Shown here: positions 1 to 11,406 of the stretch, piece by piece | How positions within the stretch are numbered: position 1 is the first letter of the stretch | How the letters are laid out: the number at the start of each line of letters is the position of its first letter | NCBI GenBank assembly: GCA_015680685.1 | Contig: MNCI01004879.1 | Span: 27,970-91,969 of the forward strand | Origin: Gnetum montanum | Lineage: Eukaryota; Streptophyta; Gnetopsida; Gnetales; Gnetaceae | DNA: 64,000 nt | Reading direction: 5' to 3' | Notes under the pieces: generated by a model | Told to the model about the DNA's origin: nothing | Database searches by the model: none | Seen by the model: only the letters and a program-made list of their open reading frames with translations | Program-made: the position numbers and the translations under genes

Positions 1-2619
1 ATTGGGTGCAAAGATGATGGAACTCTAGCCTATACCAAATCATAGTTTGCCCAAAAGTTGCATGATTGAGACTCTCGTAAGTGGTAAAAATTCTCACAAA
101 TAGAATAGGGTTTGTTATCAGAAATTTGCTAACGATGACACCGAATAAGCATAAGTTCTTCTTCAATAGTTGCCACTATCTATCCCATCGAATAAAGAGA
201 ACCTAAGATAGAAAAAGAATGAACCATTGGAATAGACTCAAGAGTTAGTGTTGGCACTACGTATGGAAAGGAACCTCTTATAGGCATCGCAAAAAAAGAA
301 GGTATGCCCTATGATCTAGGTGGAGGAATGAGAGATGAAAAGAAGAGAGGTTGTCTAGAAGTGGTGCCTACATCATCTTTGTCCATCTCTCAAAAAATTT
401 ACCTCCACTCCATAGACCTTTGCAACACAAAAATGATCAACGTCATATAAGAAGAGAATAAGGGAAGTGTTTAAACCTTCAAGAATTAAAACTTACCTAT
501 AGCTCCTTTTTCTTATCTAGTCTTATACTTTATTGCTAATTTTTCTATTGAGATTGTTATTGAACCTATTATTAAGCTTGTTGTCTTACAACTACTCAGT
601 CATCAAAACCTTGCCTAGTACATTGCCTTTGCAAAAAGGAATTTATTAGGAAAAAGAATAAGACATTAAACTAAGTTTTTATATGTTATATATATATATA
701 TACCTTGGAAGTACTAAGTGTGATTTTTTCTCATGACTAAACTCTCCCAAAAGTTGAAGCCCCTTGAGTAGATGAAGTGCCTTTAGCCTATGTAGTCTAA
801 GCACCTTCTTTTGAAATAAGTGCATCTTGGATCAATTCATTTTGCATCCCAAATTTCACTATCAATAAATACATGAAGAAACATAAGAATAATAGAAATA
901 TAAAAATACATAAACATTTAAAATACCTTATTGCTTCCTTCTTGATTTTTGGCCTGTTGCAAAACCAATTTATCCTTTTTTCCACCCTGGATTTTACTCT
1001 TTATAATTCTATCTTCTTCAGGAAATTCAAGACATAAAATAGGATCATATCGGCTAAAGAGTTTGGCTAAAGAATTATAACTAACAATTAAACACATGAT
1101 CAAGGGTACACAACATATGGTATATGTTTTATTGGAATTTTATTTGATGGCAGCAACTCCACTCATGGCATTATACAAAGCAAAAAAAAAAAAAAAGGAC
1201 AATGACCAATCATAAACTCTATCAATTATGGCATCATGAAGTATATATATGGAAAAGGAAATAATATAAGATTGGTGTTGATGTCACAAAACCTTACTAT
1301 GGATGAATTGACATAATGAAATCTTCATGATGAAATTAGCTTTCTCCAATAGTAGAATCCATAATATAATCAAATAATTCTTTTTGGAAAAATAATTTAT
1401 ATTTAAAGGAAAAAGTGATGGAATTAAAGGATCCTCTCCTTAGTGAAAACCTAAGGTTATTTGGATATCATATGAAATAATCATTATTTACCAAAAAAAA
1501 ATTGGGAAGTGGTGCTTATACTATTATTATAAAGATTGCACCATTGAATTATTAAGTCTTTGCACTTGCTTACCTTGAAAATAGGTAAGATCAATAGCTT
1601 AGAAAATCGGGAAGTGATAAGGAATTGAAAAGCATCCTTTTCAAGTAAATAATGCACAAGATTACAAGCAATAACTACACCATTGTGATGAAAAGGAATG
1701 GACACCAATTTAGAGCTACCTCAAGCTAAAGAATGAGTCTAGGTAGGATGCTTTTGGGCCATGATAATGATGGTTAAAAGAAAAACATTTGTTTGTGTTA
1801 ATGACAAAAATATTCAAGCTTGTCTAATACTAATCTATGATGGGCAAAGTATTTCTTCTTCTCATATTTATAAGAGAACAATAAGAATTTAGGTAAGAGT
1901 ATACAAGAAGTATCAACTTAAGTTAATTATAACTAAATAAATCTAATGCTCACTTTTTTAATTTTTGATTCCTAGTTTCACCAAAATGGCATAACCTCTA
2001 ACTCAACATGTAGTGCTCTTCAAGATGATTCCAACAATACGAATTTCATTGAAATATGACTTACAGTTTAGGATATACGACATTTCTTAGGTTATGTGTA
2101 GTTCCAAAATAAAAAAAGTATTTTTTTTATTTTTTTATTTAATTTTTAAATTTTATTTTAATATATTAATAAAAGAGTGGATGAGAGGTCTTGGATTCGA
2201 CCTTGAGCCCCAATCTTTTTAAAATTTAAATTTGACACCTTGGTAACAACAAAATAAGAAACTTTTCATTGAGTGTGCTCATTTTGGAGTAAAATTGGGA
2301 TGGGTGACCTTTTTGAAAGTCTCAAAAATCATGTAATTTTTTGCCAATTTAAAATAGCCATAACTTTAGAATTTGGAGTCCATTTTCAACCAAACAAAAA
2401 CTAATTCCAATAGATTTGAACCTTTTGGACACAATGGAATAGTCATATTTAGCTTTTTGGTTATAGAAAATTAGCTTTTTAATCCATTATTTAAGATCTC
2501 AAAATAATTCGGATGTGATGGCCAAGAAGAAATCCATGACAATTTCAACCTCTTCTGCAACCGATTAACTATTTTGAGACCTAAAAAAAAGGACCATAGA
2601 GGCTAAGGATTATTAACAT
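1..2619. other. AT-rich intergenic sequence, no supported gene
   Basis: No open frame here shows a recognisable domain, and both strands are full of stops. It holds a (TA)n run at about 687-702, a poly-A run near 1182-1196 and long A/T homopolymers around 2110-2170. A short stretch near 2180-2210 resembles a tRNA B box (see findings). The 5' LTR expected for the chromovirus that starts downstream should lie in or near this stretch. I could not match it to the 3' LTR at 43066-43570, so it is either lost or too diverged to see by eye. Confidence 0.6.
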
Positions 2620-2639
2620 ACCTGATTTCTTAAACTTAC

Positions 2640-3835
2640 CAATGTCTAAACCCAAAGAATACATTGGAGAGCAATGGAGACCCAAGTCAATGACTGGAAG
2701 AATGTCCTCAAGGATCAAATCAATGAGATCAAGGGTGTTCAAGGAGAGCTTCATGAGTCAAATCAAGGGTTCAAGATAGAGATGTAAAATATGTCTAAGA
2801 AAATTAGAAAATTATCCTAGAGTTCAAAGGATAAATGGTCAGACGTGCAAGGAAAGATGGATTCCTTTGTAGACTCCATCAAGTAATTAATTGATCATCT
2901 CACTTAGCCTTCACATCATACCCATGTTCCACCTAGAGATCAACATTAAGATTAAGATCAACTTTCCCCTAGGAATCCACACCGAAATCAACCCCCACCT
3001 ACTGGTCACCAAGATACCAAAATCCATCCTTTAGCCCACAGAGTAGAAAACAAAGGTGAAGGATATGGGAATTAGCATAATGCATCGAGAGAATCACTAA
3101 CATAAGTTCATGCCAAGAAAGTAAAATTAGATCATTATGATGGAGCCCTTATATCTAGGGCCAAGGTGAAGGATTAGCTTGATACAATGAAAAATTACTT
3201 TGATATGTTAAATATATCAAGTCAATAATGTTTAGAAGTTGTCTCCCTATATTCAAGGGAACTTGCAATAGCATGGTGGAATGGATTGACATCTCAAGGT
3301 TTGATTACAAGTTGGTTTAATTTTTGTTGAGAGTTTGAACAAAAATTTGTATCCACTTATTTTCTTAAAGAGAAAAAAATGAGATTTGATTCCTTATGAT
3401 TAGGAAGGCAATCTGTAGAAGATTATTACAAGTAATTTTATGATCTCTCTCAGTATGTCAACCAGCGAGAAGAGGGAGAATTAGCTTCAAAGTTCATTGG
3501 TGGACTACATGCTCAACTACATCCCTAAACTCAAGCACATAATCCTTAAACAGTGGATGAAGCATATAGAATTTCTAAGGATTATGAAGAATCAAATCAA
3601 GCATGAACTATCCTTTGATACACAACCCTTTGGCAAGCAACCCTTCGATCGAAATTAGGATGTTTTATGTGGTGACGATCATTTCAAACACGATTATCCA
3701 AAATTACAAGCAAAGATAGCAATGATGAATCAAAAATCCATCCCAAATAGGAACAAAGGAAAAATCCCAACCACCACCACAACTGTGAAGAAGATATCTA
3801 CATAAACTAAATTAGGTTTGCATAAATTTCAATTT
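2640..3835 (+). pseudogene. gypsy-1 gag remnant
   Basis: Translated fragments carry a retrotransposon gag core: a WF-x-FE-x-KF-type stretch near 3310-3350, then EDYYK and a GGL block around 3415-3510. A degenerate zinc knuckle follows near 3667-3705 (CGDDHFKHDYPK), with the last Cys of the CCHC pattern replaced by Tyr. Many stops and at least two frame changes interrupt it. In the family, gag forms the virus-like particle that packages the element RNA. No functional product is possible here. Confidence 0.65.
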
Positions 3836-3884
3836 TTTTTTACTAATTTTTGAAGGTTCAATTAAAGGAAAATAAATTTAATTT

Positions 3885-4160
3885 TTGATTAATAGAGGTG
3901 CTAGTGATAACTTTATTTCTCCAAAGTTAATTAACTTATTGAAATTCACTTTACCTTCAAAGAAAATGATTAAGATAGAACTTGTAGATGGAACAACCAT
4001 GAGCAAGCACACCAGGTATGGAGAAAACATCTTTACTTTACAAGACATGTCTTTTATTTTTGAATTCTTTGAATTTGAACTAGGTAATGTCGATGTAATT
4101 TTAGAAATGTATTTCCTACAAAAATTTGATATTACTTCCACTTTGAAACTCGTATTTTAA
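3885..4160 (+). pseudogene. gypsy-1 aspartic protease remnant
   Basis: A 91-residue open stretch matches the retropepsin part of a Ty3/gypsy polyprotein. The N-terminal motif reads NRGASDNFIS where the family has DSGAS-NFI, so the catalytic Asp codon is changed. The spacing to the hydrophobic strand (NVDVILEMYFL, equivalent to the family's D-x-ILGM-x-WL) is normal. It lies in a different frame from the downstream RT, which implies a frameshift at about 4160-4268. In an intact element it would mature the polyprotein. Confidence 0.75.
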
Positions 4161-4267
4161 AAGTTCTAACCATTGACAGAGTCAAGGTTCTAAGGAAGGT
4201 AGGAGAAACAAAGCAAATTTACACAATAACCATTAAGAAAGCCAAAAGATTAGTCAAAAAGGGTGCT

Positions 4268-5353
4268 ATGATGTTGGTTGTCAAAGTAACCCTACCTCAG
4301 AGATCTTTAAGTATTAAGATTCCAAAAGAACATAAGGAGTATAAAGACTTAGTATTTAGCAAAACTAGAGAACTACCTCCAAAAAGAACTATTAAGCATA
4401 CTATTGATATTTTTCCTAGTACACACCCTATTTCAAGGGCATCATATAGATTTTCCACTTCTAAATTAAAAGAACTAAAAGCACAATCAGATCAACTATT
4501 AGAAAAAGAAAAAATTCGACCTAGTGTATTACCTTAGGGTGCACTAGACTTATTCATTAAAAAGAAAGATGGTACATTAAGATTATGCATCAATTATAGG
4601 GCATGGAATAAAGCGACAATTAAAAATGCTTATCCTTTGCCTGAAATCAATGATTTGTTTGATCAACTTACTAATGCATGTTATTTTTTAAAGATTGATT
4701 TAAAATTAGTTTAACACCAAATAAGGATTAAGGAGAAAAATATTAAGAAAACTACTTTCAAAGCTAGGTATGAAATATACAAATTTGTTGTGAATTCATT
4801 TGGATTAACTAATGCATTTGCAACATTCATGACATTAATGAATAACATTTATTGTGAATATCTTAATCAATTTATTATAGTATTTATTGATGATATACTT
4901 GTTTATTCTAAATCAAGAGAAGAACATGTCAAACATATGAAAATTACAATGGAAATTCTTAAAGAGCATCAATTAAAAGCTAAATTGAGTAAATGTAAAC
5001 TCTTTAAGGAAGAGGTTTCACATTTTAACGACATAGTTTCTAAGAAAGGATTACAAGTAAATCCAACAAAAGATACTTCAATTTGGAACTGGCCTGAATT
5101 AAAAGATGCTATAGCAGTTTATAGTTTTCTAGGTTTAGAAGGTTTTTATTGATGCTTCATTAAAGATTATTCTACTTTAGTAGCCCCCTTGACTAACCTT
5201 TTTTAGGAAAAGCATGTGTTCAAGTTTGATGAAAAATGCAAGGAATCTTTCCTAAGATTAAAAATGCTACTCAAATTAGCACTTATTCTAAGAATTTTGG
5301 ATGAAGAATTACCTTTTGAAATATCCATGAATACTTATGGAATAGGAATCTCT
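4268..5353 (+). pseudogene. gypsy-1 reverse transcriptase and RNase H start
   Basis: One reading frame runs through this stretch, broken by in-frame stops at about 4535, 4712, 5150 and 5204. RT landmarks are in order: the [14 protein letters not shown] block, the [13 protein letters not shown] block, the SFGLTNAFATFM block and the catalytic motif FIDDILVYS near 4890, where the family reads YLDDILVYS. The connection domain and RNase H start follow (VFKFDEKCKESFLRLK, then FEISMNTYGIGIS), where the first RNase H acidic residue (family T-D-A/S) is already altered. Homology stops at the junction with family A sequence. Clearly inactive. Confidence 0.9.
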
Positions 5354-5397
5354 TTAATATTCCTAGTGATGTCATTTAATATTCCTAGTGATGTCAT
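5354..5397 (+). repeat. 22-bp perfect tandem duplication at a junction
   Basis: Bases 5354-5375 and 5376-5397 are identical 22-mers containing TTCCTAGTGATGTCAT. The second copy continues into family A internal sequence that matches 40075 onwards. The first abuts gypsy-1 RNase H. The duplication therefore marks the breakpoint between the two elements. Confidence 0.85.
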
Positions 5398-6832
5398 TGC
5401 AACATAATTTAAATTAATTTCCACCAATGAAAAATTAATTATGGATGAAACTAAGGTAGAGCATGCAACGAATGAGCTTCATTAATTACAAGAAGAGCTT
5501 GTAGCCCTTAGAGCAGAAAGCACAGATCCAAGTTAGTTCATAGCACCATATTAGATAGCACAATTTAGAACTGAGCAGATAATTTCCTGCTTAAGAAAAA
5601 TAAAGACATAGTAGATGAGAAAGAAAAGGTAGTATGGAATGCTTCAGTACTTGAAGCCTAATCATATGCCCATGCCAAAGCACTTGCTATCTTACAAGAA
5701 GAAAATAATCAACTTGTTAAAAACAACATGAAGTTGATCAATGTTGAAAAATAGAAAAATATTTTGGAAGAAAGTATCCACCAGTTAAGAGAACAATTGG
5801 TAGAAATCAACTAAGATATGAGCTACCTCATAAGAGAAAATAAAATCCTCTTCATAGAGGAGGTACATTCCATCTATCAGAAGTCAGCCATTGAAATTAG
5901 CACATGGTAGAATAAGGAAAAAAAAGCATGAATGGCTCAAGGAACACTTCCAAGATCAAGTGGGAATGTATAAAAAAATCAATAAGAAAGAGATCTAAAT
6001 GGCAAAGGACAAAATTAATTCAATATTAGCACAAAATCTAGAATGGCAACCCATCTTGGATAGCATGGCCCACACCTACAAAGTAGATGAAAAATAAAGA
6101 CGTATAGATTAAGGACTTAAAAGAGTACATGGGATTAGCAAACTTCCATTATGCTAACTTGGCCATCTTGAAAGCAAGTAGGAATAGAATTGAGCTTAAA
6201 AAACAAGTAGCAGCCATGTATGCTTTGTATGAGAAGGAATTTGTAGAAAAGATGCTCTATAGAAACTTCAAGTCACAAACTCAGAACTAGAAGTAGTTAA
6301 TGTTGGCTACCAAGGGTAAAAGGATGTAATAGTGAATCTAGCTAGAAGTTTAATAGACTACCATGAACTTGAAGAAAAGGAAAATTTACTTTGAAAAAGA
6401 TATATGATAGTTTGTGGCATGGTATGTTAAATCCAATAAGATGTTTTCACAACTACCATGTTCATGGAACATGTTGACTCCATCAAACATTGGCTCATCA
6501 ACATAGATAGTTCATGATTCCAAAATGGAGGAAGAGAAGCTTCAAGCACTCCTAAACCACTACAAATTTTAAAAGCCTAACAATAAGGGGAAAAAACCAA
6601 TGGAAAAGCCACTAACACTTAAAACAACATAAGGCTACACTAGCTTCATCAACTATTGTTTTTTTTTTGGGTCATGTCATAAAACATGTCATTTTTGTAA
6701 ACACCACTACAGCACTAGAGATTCATGTATATAAAATTCAATGTCATGTTAATCTACCTCCTAATTTTGTAAGGAACTTGATCCTCATTTTATTTTAACT
6801 CAAGGATGAGTTTTCAATTAGTCGTGGGGGTA
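5376..6832 (+). mobile_element. Family A, partial 3' internal region (upstream tandem copy)
   Basis: This matches 40075-41524 nearly end to end, with many substitutions. Both stretches carry a degenerate coiled-coil-type coding region rich in Glu, Lys, Asn and Leu, and both end in CTCAAGGATGAG and a G-rich PPT directly before an LTR that starts TGATAAAG. Because the LTR that follows (6833) also acts as the left LTR of the complete A internal region at 33011-41524, the two copies share one LTR. That is the structure expected from unequal recombination between LTRs. All frames are broken. Confidence 0.8.
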
Positions 6833-7295
6833 TGATAAAGTTAAAAATTTTGCAACAACGGTATCGTATCTACAATGTCATAGATATGTTATAATATTGC
6901 ACCATATGTTATTATATAAATGATATCGTGGGATGCATGCCAGCCTATATAAGCAACATTTAGGCACACGAAACTAGAGAGATGCATTAGGATAGTAATA
7001 AAACTCTTTCAGTTTATTTTCTTGAATTCAGTACTTAGCAATGTGTGCTTGCATTATGATTCTTTATAATTAACCAAAGTCTTTATTCAAGTGTGATGTA
7101 CTTGGATAGATTACATGCACAACAATAAAGATCAGATTACTCTACATCATTGTAGCAACACCAAGTTTTATTTTTATTTCCATTTAGCTTAATGTTTACT
7201 ATTTACTATTTTCATAGTTAATCTTTACCATTACTTGCAATTTAATTTTAATGTCATCAAGCAGAATGAGTACGACCAATTTTGAGCACATAAGT
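6833..7295 (+). repeat. Family A shared LTR, piece 1 of 3
   Basis: It starts TGATAAAG after a G-rich PPT and matches the first part of the intact A LTR at 41525. It contains a TATA-type box (TATATAAGCAAC near 6948) and an AATAAAG element near 7125. It is interrupted at 7295 by B1, and its last 5 bp (TAAGT) are the B1 target duplication. Confidence 0.9.
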
Positions 7296-8077
7296 TGATG
7301 AGCCACGATATCACGTCCGCCCATGCGATATCATGTATGCGATATCACGTCCCATCGTCAGTTCTATAAATAAGAGGTAGACTTCCCTTGTTTTCCCATC
7401 TAGATCTAGACCCTTAGCCAAACTCTAGTAGTTTTATCATTCCAAAGTTAGAATAATTTCCATGTGCCCGTAGTAGGAGTCTTGAAGTGAACAGATCTTT
7501 ATTCAAGAAATTTGTACCTGAGCGCACATTGTGTTTAAAAATAAAGACAAACTTTTTGATAAACCTTGCAACATATGGACTAAGCTAAATAGGATTTAAT
7601 TATTTTTAAATGTTTAAATTCTTTCTTAGACACTTAATCTCTCTCAACCCTTAACTCTCCTAGTTAAGTGCATTCAGTACGACTGCTTCGAGCACGTGCA
7701 CTACGCTTGGTAACCTACTAACGAATAGCGTTTGGTAATCCCAGTAGCATTGCACTAGTTTAGGGTGTGTACAGCAAGTGGGAACAGATACTAATGCTAG
7801 GAAGATTAGATCTTAGTTAGTGAAAGTTAGTTACTTAGTCTCTTCACCCTTTCCCCTCTTAGCATAGGCGTTAAAAAGATAAATGACATAAAAATCACAT
7901 GCCTCAAGCTTACTTAATCATACAACCATGAAAAATACAAGCTTGGGAAGTCAAAAATTGATTAACCTTAAGTGTTCCATAAGGTGTGTAAGCACTTAGT
8001 CCTTGGAGTTTGACTGGATCGCACGTGTAATGCTCGTATTTGTATGGTTGAGTGTAGGGGTACCTTGCCACTCATCA
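7296..8077 (+). repeat. B1 5' LTR
   Basis: 782 bp from TGATGAG to CTCATCA. It opens with three GATATC palindromes within about 60 bp, followed by a TATAAATA box at about 7365 that probably sets the transcript start, and AATAAAGA at about 7541. It ends one base before the primer site. Confidence 0.92.
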
Positions 8078-8078
8078 T

Positions 8079-8096
8079 TGGCACCGTTGTCGAGGA
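8079..8096 (+). other. B1 primer binding site, tRNA-Asp type
   Basis: TGGCACCGTTGTCGAGGA lies one base after the LTR. Plant tRNA-Asp(GTC) ends so that its complement starts TGGCGCCGTTGCCGGGGA. The differences are all transitions, in line with decay of methylated cytosines on either strand. This is the site where minus-strand DNA synthesis would start. Confidence 0.8.
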
Positions 8097-8192
8097 CTTA
8101 GTTGTTTGTGCGCTAAGTAGAACATAGGAAATCATCCACATCATTGGGAAGCTTAAACGAACCCTTAGGGTTAATAAAAGAAAAATTAAATA

Positions 8193-10560
8193 ATGGTAAA
8201 TAGCATACCAAATAAGAAAACAATGTTTTCTTCTTCTTCTCACAAAAGAACTTCACCACCTAGGGACCACACAAGAGACAATCAGTGACACAACATACGT
8301 AACCCAAATTCGCCAGTTCCTCAACAGTTTTGAGTGGTATATATTCATCCAGATAAATATATACCTAACTTTACTTTTATCCTCCATCAAGATGAGCTAC
8401 TGTGTTGGAGATACTTGGAGGGTAACATAGTGTTGCCCGTAGACCAAGCAGTCCCTAACATTCTCCTTCGTGCTCTTGCACAAATAGGCATGCCACAACT
8501 TTACGCAGAGTACATTGCGTGTGACTATGACACAAGGGAGTACCATCCCACAGAAGTGCAACGTCAACGGGACTTCTGGCAGGAGAGCTACCATACAACG
8601 TTGAAGGGTAAAGGGCCCCACAACGTCTCGCACATTCTAAGTGAAATTGAAGATGGTGAACTAGTTATAATAGGTTCTCCATCAAATGATGTTCCTCCTC
8701 CTAATGATGGTGAGGAGGAGGGATATCAGAACCTACACTCCATGATTCATAACCTTGGTTGTGATCCCCATGAACACCAAGTGTTCAATGAGGGAACACA
8801 AACATATAACAAGGGTAGGTAGTCTGATCATCATCACGATCGGGGCCATAACCATTGAAGAGAAGGTAAGAAACATCACCATGGCGATGGCTCCCCTTCT
8901 TCTTCACCTTCATCACCTCATTCACCCTCTCCTTCCACATCAAGACGTAGTCACAAAGAACCCAACTATGAGGATAAGTGTAAGCATAGTGAAAAACCTC
9001 GATGGGAGAGTTGAGAGTGAGGACAAGGGTAGTTGAGAGAATCAAGGCATGAAAGAAGGGAAAGTAGGGAACAACATAGACATCACAGATGCCATGAAGG
9101 AAATGACAACAAAGAACCCCTACTTGTAACCTGAAGTATGTTAGACATTACAAAGGCTGTGAGAATACCTACAAGGCACCAGAAAGATAGTAGGATCAAG
9201 GGAGTAGACATGAATAATATCCCACAATTTGAGGGGGGATACAACACTGATCTGTAGAACCACTTACAGGAATTTCATGATGCATATGCCTTGTAGAATA
9301 TTGAAAATGAGTGGCAAAAGTTAAATTTTTTCCCAAGGACACTTATAAAGGAAGCAGAAAGTTGGTACCGGTCCTTAGAACCGAAATCTATTAGAAGGTG
9401 GAGTACGATGCTAGAACTGTTTAATGATAAATATCAAACGTACTCCAAAGTATCTAACTTATGGAAATAGATCCAAGGATGGAAGCAGGGTAATCATGAA
9501 CCATTGTATGCTACCATGGGCTAATATTATGCACTGCTACATCGTTTCTTGGGCCATGGTTACGCACAATAGGATCAACTCCGCCATATCGTAGATGGGC
9601 TTAGGCACAAAACCAGGAAAACCCTTGGAACATATGCCCAAGGAAGATTATCTTAGCTTAGGTCCCATGAAGTTCATAGATTTTTGGAGCAAGTAGCTAA
9701 GGAAGAAGGAGAGCTACGCAAGAGAGAAAGCATAGAAGAGTACAACCATGATCCTTTCCTCCAAAAGAGGAGAGTGAGATTCTGTGAGGAGGAGGATGAT
9801 TCACCACTTGAAGAGTTGGTGAATAGAAAAACCTTGCCACTTCAAAAGTTGACAACCGAAGTGTCAGCTAAGGTAGATCAAATGTGGGACTCCTTAGATA
9901 GTAGATTTGAAACCATCCTCAAAATTGTAGAGGAGTCTAAGGAGCGAGGTAGTGACTATGATAAGAAAAAGAGGAGAGACTTAGACTATGCACATAACAA
10001 AGGTAAGGGTAAAATGGCTATCACTAAAGAGGTTGTGGATTCCAATACAGATGATGACGGTGGATGTGAGATATGTTAGTATGACCATCCTAAGGGATGT
10101 TGCCCAATAATCTCACATCTACAAGAGTCTGGAGTGTATGCACTCAACCCAAGACTTAACAAATGGAAAGCACCCTGAAGGTTACCTTATTCCCAAGGTA
10201 ACCCAAGGTAGTTCCACAAACCATTAACATATTATCCAAGTGGAACTCTGCCACAACCTATCAAGCAACAATAGTAGTGGAAATACCCATAGTCATGGGG
10301 GATGCCACCGCCCAGGCAACAATACCCTTATCGGCAACCGGATCCCTATGGCTATTACATGTAGCAACCAGTTTCTCCAAGTGACTTTGTCAGTCACGTA
10401 ACCCCACAACATCACTACCAAGCTTGAGAGTATTATAGGACTCCTTCTCCTAGGGGAGACATACCACATACATACCATCCTCCAAATCCACCTGCATCTC
10501 TTACACCAATAGCTCCACTACCACCCACTCCAACAAGGCAAGGGGTATTCCCCACTCAAC
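8193..10560 (+). pseudogene. B1 gag
   Basis: The chosen ATG at 8193 matches the B2 start at 18203. The N-terminal domain (open at 8334-8822) includes FTFILHQDE and LEGNIVLP, conserved in A, B2 and B3. A His/Asp/Ser-rich linker follows at 8820-9100. The capsid core at 9200-9560 includes IPQFEGGYN, FHDAYAL, SWYRSLEPKS and MLELFNDKYQTY, typical of retrotransposon gag. A charged 131-residue stretch (9684-10079) ends in an unusual zinc-knuckle-like motif, CEIC then DHPKGCC. At least eight stops interrupt it. The product would build the particle. Confidence 0.85.
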
Positions 10561-10577
10561 CGCAGTAACCTAACATC

Positions 10578-11330
10578 ATGAGGGGTGTGCATCCTCAACC
10601 AATAGTTGCCTCTGACAAAATTATGCCAAAAATACCTTTCTTCAGAACCAACAATCTAGCTAAGCCCTCACCATTACAAGCGGTTGAGCATCTGAACACC
10701 TTCCTACCAAATAAGGCTTCGGAGCCTCCTTCAACCCAAAAATTGAGCTTAATGCACATAATTCTATTAATGCATGCTGTTACTGATTGGATAAAGGTGG
10801 GCCACCTTCCCAAGAAATTCTCTAATCTTAGAAGTCCCCTAATCTACCTCCAAGTCGCTGGGAACGAACCCTGTAAAGCTCTTCTAGACTCAGGTTCCAA
10901 AGTCAACCTAATATCACAAGAGATGTATAAAGCCTGGAACCTGCCTCCATTGAGGAAGAGTAACATTCGACTAGAGCTGGCTGACTAGTCCATCACTATT
11001 CCCTTGGGACTGGTGGAGTACATCGTCACCACTGTGTGGGTGGTCATACCCAGCTGATTTCCTAGTGATACAAGTAACTAACAGTAATGGGGACTTCCCA
11101 ATAATAATGGGAAGGGCATGGATAAGTACCATAGATGCACTCCTAGGAATCTGCGATCTTTCCCTAGAAATATCCAAGAAAAACACTTTTGGAAAGATCA
11201 AGAAGATAAAAGTTCCATGCATCGCATGCAATTACATAGGGTGCCATTACGTGCAGAAATCATGGGTTATGCGAAGTTTAGCATTACCTACATGCAATCG
11301 GTGTGCATAAGAAATTAACATACAAAAGTG
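10578..11330 (+). pseudogene. B1 aspartic protease
   Basis: The open stretch 10578-10988 carries DWIKVGHLPKKF, then the retropepsin active site ALLDSGSKVNLIS near 10880, with the catalytic Asp intact. The domain continues in the next frame (11065-11310) with DFLVIQV and DFPIIMGRAWIST, equivalent to the family's ILGRPWL motif. A stop (TGG to TAG or CAG to TAG type) and a frame change split it. In family terms it would cleave the Gag-Pol polyprotein. Confidence 0.85.
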
Positions 11331-11406
11331 CTTGTATGTAGTAGCCACATGACAAGAAGACACCTAGTGGCTGATGGCTAATTAAGAGAGCAATTCAATA
11401 ACATGC

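Larger units (their letters stand above)
2620..5353 (+). mobile_element. gypsy-1, left part of a dead chromovirus-type Ty3/gypsy element
   Basis: Gag, protease, reverse transcriptase and the start of RNase H occur in canonical Ty3/gypsy order on the plus strand. The coding part stops inside RNase H at 5353, where family A sequence begins. The integrase C-terminus, chromodomain, PPT and 3' LTR of a chromovirus appear in the same orientation at 42397-43570. I infer one element split by the A nest. Roughly 1.5 kb (rest of RNase H and most of integrase) is missing, so a deletion accompanied or followed the insertion. Confidence 0.8.

Noticed and set aside
1484-1708. Minus-strand 74-residue frame as a gene
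   Set aside because: No recognisable motif, neighbours or splice context. Length is within chance for AT-rich DNA.
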